DNA of 64,000 bases, taken from positions 1-64,000 of the forward strand of contig NZ_JADIJK010000008.1 of NCBI RefSeq assembly GCF_017355205.1, read 5' to 3'. The notes below the pieces were generated by a model, which worked only from the letters and a program-made list of their open reading frames with translations, did no database searches and was not told the origin of the DNA. This DNA is from Bacillus sp. SD088 (GTDB lineage Bacteria > Bacillota > Bacilli > Bacillales > Bacillaceae_C). Position 1 is the first letter of the stretch. Each line of letters opens with the position of its first letter. The position numbers and the translations under genes were made by a program. Positions 16,927 to 25,728 of the stretch are shown here, piece after piece.

Positions 16927-16989
16927 ATTGCGCAACTTTCCTTGTCCATTGCGTCATTCCCTCAGTGAATTGCGCTACTACCTAGGTTT
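16927..16989. repeat. Three imperfect 21-bp tandem repeats beginning ATTGCG
   Basis: Units start at 16927, 16948 and 16969. Each begins ATTGCG(C/T), and CCT or CTT recurs at about the same distance. The block is clearly GC-richer than its surroundings. It lies in the 500-bp space between comK and the sigma factor gene, where no coding region was seen. Confidence 0.55.
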
Positions 16990-17252
16990 TCTTGCCCACG
17001 TCGCGTAGCACGTATCGTGCATTGATTGTCATAGTCGAATGGGCCGGTGTTTGCTTGGCTCTCTATCATCTTTTTTTAAAAGAAATTGCTTGAAAGTGAT
17101 TTTTTATAGATAGGATAAATTTCCCTTATTGAAATGGCAAAAAAGAGCTCAATGTTAAAGCAAATTGGCAAAAACCAATCCTATTTTTGAAAAAAGAACC
17201 ATTAGCTTTGAAAAGATCTTTTTCCTAAGGTAGAGAGACCCGGGAATAAACA

Positions 17253-17266
17253 GAAAGCGCGCTTTC
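17253..17266. promoter_or_regulatory. 14-bp perfect palindrome before the sigma factor gene
   Basis: GAAAGCGCGCTTTC is perfectly palindromic, 15 bp before the ATG at 17282 and just before the ribosome binding site AAAAGGAAC. It resembles a stretched cre site and could be an operator or a hairpin limiting translation. Confidence 0.4.
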
Positions 17267-17281
17267 CAAAAGGAACGACAA

Positions 17282-17770
17282 ATGGAAAGTTTTAGTGAAA
17301 TTGTTGAGAACTATCAACCGATGATTTACCATGTGATGAAATCTTTAGCGATTTATAAAAACCAGGATGAATTTTTTCAAATAGGCTTGATTGCCTTATG
17401 GGATGCTCACCAACGATTTGATCATGAAAAGGGGGGATTCTCTTCCTACGCCTACTCCTACATAAAAGGGCGCATGATGACCAACCTCACAAAGCACAGA
17501 CAAAACGAAGAACGAAACGTCTATCCAGATGACGGATTTTGGGAAAACACAATGGAAGAAGAGGTACAATGGCTTGAACGAGAACACCTGCAAAATTACT
17601 GCATCGGCCTCTCCGACAAACAAACCCAATGGGTCATCGACACCTTTTACAAAGGCATGACCACCCGCGACATCGCCGAAAAAGAACAACTCTCCTTCTC
17701 TGCCATCAAAAAACGCAAGGCTGTCACCTTGGCGAAAATACGAGAGAATATTGAGAGAGGGGTGGTGTGA
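17282..17770 (+). CDS. Orphan sigma-70 family RNA polymerase sigma factor
   Basis: This 162-aa protein contains only sigma regions 2 and 4. Region 2 (about 10-80) reads DEFFQIGLIALWDAHQRFDHEKGGFSSYAYSYIKGRM, the core-binding and -10 recognition helix. Region 4 (about 110-158) is a helix-turn-helix (MTTRDIAEKEQLSFSAIKKRK). It lacks regions 1.1 and 3 and has no anti-sigma gene beside it. Small sigma factors of this design include ECF proteins and competence sigma factors of the Staphylococcus SigH/ComX kind. The ComK-like gene opposite makes a competence or stress role possible (inference). Confidence 0.85.
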   Translation: MESFSEIVENYQPMIYHVMKSLAIYKNQDEFFQIGLIALWDAHQRFDHEKGGFSSYAYSYIKGRMMTNLTKHRQNEERNVYPDDGFWENTMEEEVQWLEREHLQNYCIGLSDKQTQWVIDTFYKGMTTRDIAEKEQLSFSAIKKRKAVTLAKIRENIERGVV

Positions 17771-17985
17771 TTTGGGGACGTGATTTGGGGACAGTCCCCC
17801 ATCCAGATACAGCGTTAATGTAGTAAAAAAATCCGTTTTTGGATGTGGCCGACAGTCCCGTAGAGATGATACCCGTTATGCAATAAATTAGCAGAACGGG
17901 ACCCAGAAAATATTTGTCATAGAGGACCATTCTTCATTGTTTTTTATACATCATTAAGATAAAGTTAAATTAATAATTTGTTCGG
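17771..17985. repeat. Intergenic block with GGGGAC palindromes
   Basis: GATTTGGGGAC occurs twice in tandem (about 17768-17793). The second copy runs into the palindrome GGGGAC-A-GTCCCC (17787-17799), and GTCCCGT (17855-17861) pairs with ACGGGAC (17896-17902). Such GGGGACAGTCCCC blocks are frequent Bacillus intergenic repeats and may terminate the sigma factor transcript. Confidence 0.45.
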
Positions 17986-18463
17986 ATGGATGTGGCTTTT
18001 TCGGAGGAATTTGAAAAACAATTTGTTGATAAGTTCTCAACTTCAACTACAAGAAATGCAATTTACAAAGGTTTTAAAGAATGGTTCAAATTGCTAATGC
18101 AAATCTTATCACCAAGGTACGTTTGGTTAGGCGGAAGCTATTTAGCAACCAGGTAGAGCCAAACGACATTGATTTAGGCGTTTTTTACAGGCTGGAGGAT
18201 ATTGTGGAACTTGGAGAAGATGAAACTAAAAAGTTAGGCAATCTCCTCAATCAATTATCGGTAGAGTACGATTGTGATACGTATTTTTGTAATACATTAG
18301 ACCATCTACCACCGAATGCTATTACGGAAAATTTCAACTGCCAAGAGAAAATAATGCAAAACTACTGGATGGGTCAATTTTGTTTTGATCGTAGTAGAAA
18401 CCCCAAAGGGACGTAGAATTTACTAAAGAAGTGTTAGACACATTGTTAGAGGTTTTGAAATGA
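17986..18463 (+). pseudogene. Frameshifted nucleotidyltransferase-like gene (DUF6932-type)
   Basis: Three consecutive frames join into one protein. ATG 17986 reads about 56 codons through SPRYVWLGGSYLATR, then hits TAG at 18154. The next frame continues from 18153 with EPNDIDLGVFYRLEDI and runs to about 18413 (FCFDRSRNPKG). A third frame gives EFTKEVLDTLLEVLK and stops at 18461-18463. GGS followed at the right distance by DIDL is the polymerase-beta-type nucleotidyltransferase motif, and RNPKG suits DUF6932-like proteins. Two indels (near 18152 and 18412) inactivate it. No partner gene remains. The family name is by eye. Confidence 0.7.
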
Positions 18464-18563
18464 TATCTCCTCAAGATAAAGCTAATGGAAAATTGTAGGA
18501 AACTGAGACGGCTATTAAGGTTATCAATGAAATCTTTAATAATTAATCTATTAAAAGGGTGGT

Positions 18564-20375
18564 ATGAAAATGATTAATGATCATATTCCAAGAAATGAAT
18601 ATCCGAGGCCGCAAATGGTCAGAAAAGACTGGATAAATTTAAATGGAGAATGGGAATTTGAGATTGATGCGGGTGATAGTGGAAAGGAACGCAAGCTTTA
18701 TAATATGAAACACCTGTCACAGAAAATAGTAGTTCCTTTTTGCCCAGAAAGTAAATTATCTCGAATTGAAAATAAGGATTTTATGAATGCTGTATGGTAT
18801 AAAAGGGAATTTTCTATCCCTAGTAACTGGAGAGATAAAAAAATAATCCTTCATTTTGGGGCAGTGGATTATGAAACGGAAGTGTGGATTAACGGGCTTT
18901 CCGTGGGGACACATGTTGGTGGGTATACACCGTTTACATTTGATATAACAGAAACATTAAATGTAAACGGTGGTAATACAGTGACCGTTTATGCAAAGGA
19001 TGATATAAAAAGTCGATTGCAGCCTTGTGGTAAGCAGGCTACCGAATATCAATCGAATAAATGTAGATATACTAGAACGACGGGTATTTGGCAAACGGTT
19101 TGGCTTGAGGCTGTTCCATTAAGTTCGATTGACACATTTAAGGTTACTTCGGACATCGATAATAACCGTGTTACTATTGATACCAGTTTTCAGGGAGATA
19201 CTTTAGGGTATTCTTTTAAAGCGCTCTCAAGTTATGAAGGTAGAGTTATGGGCGAAACTGAGTTGTTGTTATCTTATAAAAAGAATATTATAGCATCGAT
19301 TGATTTATCCGAATTATATCTATGGGAACCTGGGGACGGAAAATTGTATGATTTACAACTTTTCTTATTACGAGACAATGAAGTGATAGATGAAGTGACA
19401 AGCTACTTTGGAATGAGAGAAATAGCGATTAACAAGCAAAAGGTGCTTATAAACGGTAAATCGGTATTCCAAAGGTTAGTGCTAGATCAGGGCTATTATC
19501 CCGATGGTGTTTATACAGCTCCTACAGAAGCTGATTTAAAAAAAGATATAGAATTGGCTATAGAGTTAGGGTTCAATGGTGCGAGATTACATGAAAAAGT
19601 TTTTGAACCCCGGTATCTATATTGGGCAGATCGGCTAGGATTCATGGTTTGGGGGGAATATGCGGACTGGGGATGTGATTTTAGTAACTTAGATGCTTTC
19701 GCAAGATTTCTTCCTGAATGGTTAGAGTCGGTTGATCGAGATTTTAATCATCCGTCAATTGTGGGATGGTGCCCTTTAAATGAAATTCAAGGTGCAAAAT
19801 TTAAAACGGAGAGTGGAGACTCTGTATTATTACCTGATCAAAACGATCATGTCGTTAGAATGATTTATCGATCAACTAAACGTATGGATAACACACGACC
19901 TGTGATTGATGTTAGCGGATTTTTCCACGTTGAAACGGATATCTTTGATGCCCATTTGTACGATCAAGATCCTGAATCTTTTGCCGAAAAGTTTGAAGAC
20001 TTCAAACATGGCGGGAAGCCATATATTAGTTTTAATTATTCGGATGAGAAACAGAAATATGAAGGTCAACCCTATATGCTTAGCGAGTATGGTGGGATTT
20101 TTTGGGCACCTGGTGAGACCTTGGAACTTGAAGACTGGGAAGTTGGGAAACCTAAGACAAAAGAAGAGTTTATGTATCGTTATGAAGGGATTACAAAAGC
20201 TTTATTGGAACATCCTAATATTTTTGGTTTCTGTTATACACAACTTTACGATATTGAACAAGAGAAGAATGGTTTATACACTTACGATCGTCGCTTGAAA
20301 TTTGATAAGGAAGCTATTAAAAGAATCAATAGTGGAAAAGCGGCTATTGAAGATAATACAGATGCAAACAAATGA
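18564..20375 (+). CDS. Glycoside hydrolase family 2 enzyme (beta-galactosidase/beta-glucuronidase type)
   Basis: This 603-aa protein has GH2 domains in order: jelly-roll sugar-binding domain (about 15-185), immunoglobulin-like domain (190-285) and TIM barrel (290-590). The acid/base is Glu407 in WCPLNEIQG and the nucleophile Glu508 in MLSEYGGI. It is far shorter than LacZ (about 1,020 aa) and near the size of beta-glucuronidase. There is no signal peptide, so it is cytoplasmic. AAAGGGTGGT precedes two nearby ATG codons (18564 and 18570); the second has better spacing. Substrate specificity cannot be told from sequence. It stands alone between a pseudogene and a terminator hairpin. Confidence 0.88.
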   Translation: MKMINDHIPRNEYPRPQMVRKDWINLNGEWEFEIDAGDSGKERKLYNMKHLSQKIVVPFCPESKLSRIENKDFMNAVWYKREFSIPSNWRDKKIILHFGAVDYETEVWINGLSVGTHVGGYTPFTFDITETLNVNGGNTVTVYAKDDIKSRLQPCGKQATEYQSNKCRYTRTTGIWQTVWLEAVPLSSIDTFKVTSDIDNNRVTIDTSFQGDTLGYSFKALSSYEGRVMGETELLLSYKKNIIASIDLSELYLWEPGDGKLYDLQLFLLRDNEVIDEVTSYFGMREIAINKQKVLINGKSVFQRLVLDQGYYPDGVYTAPTEADLKKDIELAIELGFNGARLHEKVFEPRYLYWADRLGFMVWGEYADWGCDFSNLDAFARFLPEWLESVDRDFNHPSIVGWCPLNEIQGAKFKTESGDSVLLPDQNDHVVRMIYRSTKRMDNTRPVIDVSGFFHVETDIFDAHLYDQDPESFAEKFEDFKHGGKPYISFNYSDEKQKYEGQPYMLSEYGGIFWAPGETLELEDWEVGKPKTKEEFMYRYEGITKALLEHPNIFGFCYTQLYDIEQEKNGLYTYDRRLKFDKEAIKRINSGKAAIEDNTDANK

Positions 20376-20474
20376 AGCCTCTAGTCAACAATATGAGAGG
20401 TTAGGGCTTATTGAAGTAGATTAAATTGGCTACTAGTCAGGATGAAATAAACAAATCAGATCTTGTTAAAATAA

Positions 20475-20517
20475 ATAGACCGTCACAGAATTCATTTGCA
20501 GTTCTGTGACGGTCTAT
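20475..20517 (+). terminator. Perfect 16-bp stem hairpin after the GH2 gene
   Basis: Arms 20475-20490 and 20502-20517 are perfect complements with an 11-base loop. The following 35 bases resemble the 3' end of the 98-aa gene at 15649 (FRPDDD region), so hairpin and gene end seem to have travelled together. The rest of 20376-20748 has no gene. Confidence 0.7.
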
Positions 20518-20748
20518 TTCAATCGCGATCGCCTGGTTTAAACATCAAAATTCATTTGCTTTAGTTTGATTTATTCTGCCTTAATTTTACTGCTTCTTCT
20601 TCCGTTATATCCGACAGGTGCTCCAATTAAAGGAGGGGACTTATAAAAATCTGCTAATAAATATAGGGGTTCCCCAGTTTGTTTTGTTTCATTTAATGTC
20701 AACGGAACTTCTTATCCGTTTTTCTGAAACAAAAAAGTCTTAAGTCAA

Positions 20749-21156
20749 TTACTCACCTGAATCGTATTTGCGCATCCTCGCTTTTTCGACAATCCACTCA
20801 AAATGATCGTTCAATTCCTTAACATCTTCTTTAGAGAGGATCGCCCATTTTTTGGACTGCAAAAAATAAGCCGATTTTATTCCTTTATTTGCAAGGTCGT
20901 TTGTAATGTCTTTTACTGTTTTTTCATTTTGAGTCAAGTTACTATCTTCTTTATATTCTGTTCCACGAATCAGGAAATCAAGGGAGACATCGAAAATATC
21001 CGCTAGTTTTATGAGTGCTTCAAATGAAGGACGTCTTTCCCCTCTTTCGTAAGATCCATACACATTATCTGTAAAACCTAGCTTATGACTCATTTCCTTT
21101 TTTGAATAGCCCTTCTTATCACGAAGATTTTCTAGTCGCTGTTCAAAGCTCTCCAT
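20749..21156 (-). CDS. XRE-family (Cro/C1) transcriptional regulator
   Basis: This is about 135 aa. The start is ATG 21156, six bases after GAGAGGTG; the longer frame would begin at a GTG inside the ribosome binding site. The N-terminal helix-turn-helix (residues 5-60) reads LRDKKGYSKKEMSHKLGFTDNVYGSYERGERRPSFEALIKLA, phage-repressor or SinR-like. The C-terminal half is charged and helical, a likely dimerisation part. It is transcribed divergently from the epimerase/ABC importer operon, with overlapping promoters and ACACA-type palindromes between them. It is therefore the likely regulator of that operon as well as of itself (inference). Confidence 0.87.
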   Translation of the reverse strand: MESFEQRLENLRDKKGYSKKEMSHKLGFTDNVYGSYERGERRPSFEALIKLADIFDVSLDFLIRGTEYKEDSNLTQNEKTVKDITNDLANKGIKSAYFLQSKKWAILSKEDVKELNDHFEWIVEKARMRKYDSGE

Positions 21157-21189
21157 CCTGAACACCTCTCTTCATTTGGCAAAAACTTA

Positions 21190-21286
21190 ACACAGTCTGT
21201 GTGTTTGTATTTATAAAACACACGAAATGAGTTGACAATTCGACAAATTCTGCTTAATATAGATTTACGGCACACAGAACGTGTGT
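21190..21286. promoter_or_regulatory. Divergent promoters with ACACA/TGTGT operators
   Basis: Minus strand: TTGTCA (21233-21238), 17 bp, TATAAA (21210-21215). Plus strand: TTGACA (21232-21237), 17 bp, TAATAT (21255-21260). ACACA-GTC-TGTGT (21190-21202) lies downstream of the minus promoter and ACACA-GAACG-TGTGT (21272-21286) downstream of the plus promoter, with an extra ACACAC half site near 21218. The layout suits one regulator silencing both directions. The plus leader of about 250 nt to 21523 shows no convincing gene. Confidence 0.65.
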
Positions 21287-21523
21287 TGTATAGGTGGTTT
21301 TTAGTGTTACTCAAGTTGAGTGGAAAGATTACTACATTCAACTTGGAAATTCAGAAAGTTGATTGCGCAAATTGGGGGGATGTCTCAAATAAACTTAGAT
21401 TTAAAGATCAGTTGTACATTGGGAAGGTAAGGTATGTGATAATCAACTATCACTATCATTACATTAGTAACGTATTATATTGAGGGTCAATAAAGAAAAA
21501 TTTAATACAAGGAGGACTTTTTA

Positions 21524-22354
21524 ATGTTTACGTACAGTTTTGATTCACTTGTTTATTATGGGGAGGATGTATCGAAAAGTATTGAGAGAGTCGCACGGTT
21601 TGGTTATGACGCAATTGAATTAATTGGAGAGCCGGATGCTTATGATACCAAAAAGGTAAGGAAACTTGTAAATGATTATGGCATTACTGTTTCTTCGATA
21701 TGTTCCATTTATAATGCTGAACGTGATTTGGCCCATCCTGATCCCATGAAACGCAGAAAAGCAATAGATTATGTGAAAAGAGTAGCAGATATGTCTGCTG
21801 AAGTTGGTGCGCCGGTGATGATTGTCGCTCCGACAGCAAATGGGAAAACGGCATCTCTAGCTCATTACGAGGATGAAGTAAATTGGGCGATTGAAGGAAT
21901 ACGAGAGGGAGCGGAATATGCAGCTACTTTAAATGTGGATTTGTGTATTGAAGCTTGGAATCGCTATGAAACGTATATGTTAAATCGTTTAGATCAGGCT
22001 CTAGACATGTGGAAAAAAGTTAATCTACCGAATGTTGGGATTATGGGGGATACCTTTCACATGAATATTGAGGAGGACGATATAGCCGAAGCGATTCGAA
22101 AAAGTAGTGATGCATTGATTCATATCCATCTTGCTGATAACAATCGCAAGGCACCTGGATTAGGGACGATTGATTTTGTGCCCATATTAAAAGCGTTAAA
22201 AGAAATTGATTATCAACGACCTCTAACATTTGAAATTTTGCCAGCAGCTGCCGATCCATTTGCTGTAATGGAAACAGGTGGAGGTCGAGAGTTCTTTGAT
22301 GAATATACGAAAAAATCAATTGATTACATGAAGGAGATTGAAAAATCAATTTAA
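21524..22354 (+). CDS. TIM-barrel sugar epimerase/isomerase (tagatose-epimerase-like)
   Basis: This 276-aa protein is in the xylose-isomerase-like TIM-barrel (AP endonuclease 2) family. Glu143 (CIEAWNRYE), Asp176 (MGDTFHMN), His202 (IHIHLADN) and Glu237 (TFEILP) are spaced exactly as the metal ligands of D-tagatose 3-epimerase (152, 185, 211, 246), so a divalent-metal epimerase or isomerase acting on a ketose is likely. AAGGAGGAC precedes the ATG. It is the first gene of a seven-gene operon with a second epimerase, a ribose-type importer and two oxidoreductases. The sugar is not known. Confidence 0.85.
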   Translation: MFTYSFDSLVYYGEDVSKSIERVARFGYDAIELIGEPDAYDTKKVRKLVNDYGITVSSICSIYNAERDLAHPDPMKRRKAIDYVKRVADMSAEVGAPVMIVAPTANGKTASLAHYEDEVNWAIEGIREGAEYAATLNVDLCIEAWNRYETYMLNRLDQALDMWKKVNLPNVGIMGDTFHMNIEEDDIAEAIRKSSDALIHIHLADNNRKAPGLGTIDFVPILKALKEIDYQRPLTFEILPAAADPFAVMETGGGREFFDEYTKKSIDYMKEIEKSI

Positions 22355-22372
22355 GAAAGGGGAGGAACGACC

Positions 22373-23221
22373 ATGAAATTTGGTGCAAGTACATTTATAT
22401 GGGTGTCCCCATTTTCGAATCATACACTAGATTTGATCGAAAAAGTGAAGAAGATGGGTTTTGATTATATCGAAATTTGCATTGAAGATCCAGAAACCAT
22501 TGATGTTAACGCGATTAAACAGAGGCTTAAAGCGACCGACCTTGAAGCACTCGTTTGTGGTGCCTTTGGATCAATGCGTGATATAAGTTCTGAGGATGAA
22601 AGTATTCGGGAAGGTGGAGTTGAATACATTAAGCATTGCATTGATATAGCAGCAGAGCTTGGTTCCCCACTGGTTTCAGGTCCGATGTACTCTGCAACAG
22701 GAAAAACGAGATTACTTTCAGGTACTGAAAAGGAACAACAGATTGAGTGGGCTGTCATAAATATGAAAAGGGCTGCGGAGTATGCGCAAGCAAAAGATAT
22801 AAAACTAGCAGTTGAACCGTTAAATCGCTATGAAACAGATTTTATGAATACAGTACAGCAAGGATTAGAATTCTTCGAGAAAGTGGGATACGACAACGTT
22901 GGATTTCTACTAGATACTTTTCATATGAATCTTGAAGAAAAAAGTATACCTGAAGCGATAAAACTTGCCAATGATAAGATTTTTAACTTTCATTCTTGTG
23001 AAAACGATAGAGGAACACCGGGAACTGGAAACATACCGTGGAACGAAGTTGCGCAGGCTTTAAAAGTCATTAATTATACCGGTCCTAATGTAATCGAATC
23101 TTTTACTTCCGAGATTAAAGAAATTGCAAGAGCGGTTTCGCAATGGAGGCCACTGGCACCGACACAAGATTCTATCGGAGAAGATGGATTGGTGTTTTTA
23201 AAGAAGGTTATGAACGGATGA
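22373..23221 (+). CDS. D-tagatose/D-psicose 3-epimerase family protein
   Basis: This 282-aa TIM-barrel epimerase has metal ligands Glu148 (VEPLNRYE), Asp181 (LLDTFHMN), His207 (FHSCENDRG) and Glu242 (IESFTSE), plus Arg213. All are offset by four from the characterised D-tagatose 3-epimerase numbering. These enzymes interconvert ketohexoses at C3 (fructose/psicose, tagatose/sorbose). It lies 18 bp after the related gene; the two share motifs and probably arose by duplication. Its TGA overlaps the ATG of the ABC ATPase gene, so the epimerase and importer are co-expressed. The true substrate may be another ketose. Confidence 0.88.
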   Translation: MKFGASTFIWVSPFSNHTLDLIEKVKKMGFDYIEICIEDPETIDVNAIKQRLKATDLEALVCGAFGSMRDISSEDESIREGGVEYIKHCIDIAAELGSPLVSGPMYSATGKTRLLSGTEKEQQIEWAVINMKRAAEYAQAKDIKLAVEPLNRYETDFMNTVQQGLEFFEKVGYDNVGFLLDTFHMNLEEKSIPEAIKLANDKIFNFHSCENDRGTPGTGNIPWNEVAQALKVINYTGPNVIESFTSEIKEIARAVSQWRPLAPTQDSIGEDGLVFLKKVMNG

Positions 23222-24714
23222 TTCATACAATCCAAATTCAGAATATCCAAAAAAGTTTTCATGGTGTTCAGGCACTAAAGGATGTCAGTTTTACCATTCG
23301 TGGTAGCCAGATTCAATGCCTTGTTGGTGAAAATGGAGCCGGGAAATCAACCATTATTAAGATTTTGGCAGGTTATTATCAACCAGACCAGGGTGATCTC
23401 ATAATGGACGGTGAAAAGATTGTTTTCTCTAATCCAAGGGATTCAAAAAAACACGGAATATCCGTTATTCATCAAGAATTGCTTCTTATTCCACATTTAA
23501 CAGTCGCAGAAAATATATCTCTAGGACAATGGCCAAAAAAACAAAGAAGTCTAGTGGATTGGGAAGAAATGAAGCGCCGTGCAAAGGAAGCGTTAAATAA
23601 GTTAGGTGCAAATATAGATGTAGAAGCGGTTGTCTCTACATTGTCAACGGGAGAACAGCAATTAGTTGAAATTGCTCGTTCTCTCTCAATGGAAACAAAA
23701 GTGCTTATATTAGATGAACCTACGGCGTCTCTTTCAGAAACGGAAACCCAGCAATTACTGAAAGTCGTTAAACATTTAAAAGAAAAAGGACTAGCGATCC
23801 TTTACGTCTCTCACCGATTGGAAGAGGTGTTTGAACTAGCTGATTATATCACAGTATTCCGCGATGGAAAGTTGGTAAAATCTGCGCCACCGAAAGAGAT
23901 AACGCCAAAAAATATTGTCCGGTTGATGGTCGGAAAAGATGTAACGTTAGAAAGAATTAAAAAGCATCAACATGGTCAAAAAGTAATGGAAGTGAAAGGG
24001 TTAACACGTAAAGGGGCACTGACTAATGTTTCTTTTGATGTGCATGAAGGGGAAATAGTAGGCTTAGGTGGTCTTGTTGGAGCAGGCCGGACGGAAATCT
24101 TCAGATGCCTGTTTGGAGTGGATCCAATAGACAGTGGCGAAATTTTTATTGATGGAAAGGAAGTTCCCATTAAAAGTCCAACAGATGCAATCCAGCATAA
24201 AATTGGATTTGTCCCTGAAGACAGAAAGACCCAAGGGCTAGTTTTATCTAGTAGTGTGAGAGAAAATACATCACTTTCTATCCTCAACCTCATCATGAAA
24301 TTTGGTTGGATTAACAAAAGTCAGGAAAAAGAAGTCGTTGAGAATTACAAGGAACGATTGCAGATTAAGACTCCGAAACTAGAAACAATCGTCATGACAT
24401 TAAGTGGTGGGAATCAGCAGAAAGTATTATTAGCTAGATGGTTAGCGACACATCCGAAAATTTTACTATTGGATGAACCAACAAGAGGAGTAGATGTGGG
24501 AGCGAGAGCAGAGATTCAAAGGTTAATTGAGGAACTTGTTGCTGATGGATTAGCGGTCGTCATCATTTCCTCTGACATTATGGAGCTATTAGCATTGAGT
24601 GACAGAATTGTTGTCATAAGAGAAGGAAGAAGTGTTGTAGAGCTAAAAGGAGACAACATGACGAAGGAGGAGGTGTTGAAGTATGCAACAGGAGCAGGCG
24701 AAAACGAATCCTAA
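23218..24714 (+). CDS. Ribose-type (CUT2) sugar ABC transporter ATPase
   Basis: This 498-aa double ATPase is of the RbsA/MglA type. The first domain has Walker A GENGAGKST, signature LSTGEQQLVEIA and Walker B ILDEPTASL. The second has the degenerate Walker A GLVGAGRTE usual for this family, LSGGNQQKV and LLDEPTRGVDVG. The start is ATG 23218, overlapping the previous stop as ATGA; the longer frame runs into the epimerase gene. It powers uptake through the permease that follows. This is the only sugar-importer ATPase in the window. Confidence 0.93.
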   Translation: MIHTIQIQNIQKSFHGVQALKDVSFTIRGSQIQCLVGENGAGKSTIIKILAGYYQPDQGDLIMDGEKIVFSNPRDSKKHGISVIHQELLLIPHLTVAENISLGQWPKKQRSLVDWEEMKRRAKEALNKLGANIDVEAVVSTLSTGEQQLVEIARSLSMETKVLILDEPTASLSETETQQLLKVVKHLKEKGLAILYVSHRLEEVFELADYITVFRDGKLVKSAPPKEITPKNIVRLMVGKDVTLERIKKHQHGQKVMEVKGLTRKGALTNVSFDVHEGEIVGLGGLVGAGRTEIFRCLFGVDPIDSGEIFIDGKEVPIKSPTDAIQHKIGFVPEDRKTQGLVLSSSVRENTSLSILNLIMKFGWINKSQEKEVVENYKERLQIKTPKLETIVMTLSGGNQQKVLLARWLATHPKILLLDEPTRGVDVGARAEIQRLIEELVADGLAVVIISSDIMELLALSDRIVVIREGRSVVELKGDNMTKEEVLKYATGAGENES

Positions 24715-25702
24715 GCAAATAAAGCTAGAGAAAAAAGATGTAAGGAAAGGTTTTCGGTTTGATATCAAAAAATATATCGGTAGCCTAGGGCTGTTACTTG
24801 TAATAGTGGCATTTTGCATTGCACTTAGTATTTTGTCTCCTGTCTTTTTAACAAAGGCTAATTTAGTCAATTTACTTATGCAGTCGACGATCCTAGCAAC
24901 ATTAGCATTGGGAGTTACATTTGTCATCATTACAGGAGGTATCGACTTATCTGTTGGCTCCGTCATGGCGGTATCTTCAGCTATTGGCCTAGGATTAATC
25001 GTTTATAATGGTGTTCCTGTTTTTATAGGGGTGCTTGTCATGATTTTAATTGGAGCTACTTTTGGGCTTTTAAACGGATTGTTAGTTACAAAATTACAAT
25101 TATCTCCGTTAATTGTCACACTTGCGACGATGGGAATTGCACGTGGAATCGTGTTAATTTACACGAATAGCGCGAATGTTAATCCAGTCCCCGAAAGCTT
25201 TGTGAAATTAGCATCCGGTCATTTTTTAACAATCCCTTATTTAATCATTGTTGTGGCGATTCTTACTGTTATCGCTCATGTGCTTCTAAAACATACTGTA
25301 TTTGGAAGATCCGTCTATGCAAGTGGTGGGAATGAACTAGCTGCACAATTATCAGGAATTCGAACAAAAACAATCGTTACCTTAACGTATGTTTTAGCAG
25401 GAGTAGCTGCTGCAATAGGAGGTTTATTATTAACGGCACGGTTAGAATCGGCGGGACCTTCCGCAGGAACTGGTATTGAATTAACTGTCATAGCTGCAGT
25501 TGTCATTGGCGGGACAAGCTTATTCGGTGGGCAGGGGAATATTCTTGGTACCATCTTAGGGGTCATATTGCTGTCTCTTGTATCAAATGCCATTAATTTA
25601 CTTGGTGTACCACCAGCATGGGATGCTCTTGTAACGGGAAGTGTCATTCTTGTTGCAGCCATTTTAGATGTATATCGACGTAAATTTTCTTTAGGTACGT
25701 AA
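24683..25702 (+). CDS. Ribose-type (CUT2) ABC transporter permease
   Basis: This 339-aa RbsC-like permease has about ten membrane segments after a cytoplasmic head of about 30 charged residues. GGIDLSVGSVMA and the coupling region VYASGGNELAAQLSGI are hallmarks of the family. The ATG at 24683 lies 32 bp inside the ATPase gene and is served by AAGGAGGAGG, so the overlap is real. It forms the homodimeric channel for the ATPase and the binding protein on either side. Confidence 0.93.
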   Translation: MQQEQAKTNPKQIKLEKKDVRKGFRFDIKKYIGSLGLLLVIVAFCIALSILSPVFLTKANLVNLLMQSTILATLALGVTFVIITGGIDLSVGSVMAVSSAIGLGLIVYNGVPVFIGVLVMILIGATFGLLNGLLVTKLQLSPLIVTLATMGIARGIVLIYTNSANVNPVPESFVKLASGHFLTIPYLIIVVAILTVIAHVLLKHTVFGRSVYASGGNELAAQLSGIRTKTIVTLTYVLAGVAAAIGGLLLTARLESAGPSAGTGIELTVIAAVVIGGTSLFGGQGNILGTILGVILLSLVSNAINLLGVPPAWDALVTGSVILVAAILDVYRRKFSLGT

Positions 25703-25728
25703 ACGAATTAGTTGAGGTGAAGAAAAAG

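Noticed and set aside
21232-21483. 83-codon plus-strand frame in the leader of the epimerase operon
   Set aside because: It starts inside the -35 box, lacks a ribosome binding site and overlaps the operator; it is leader DNA.
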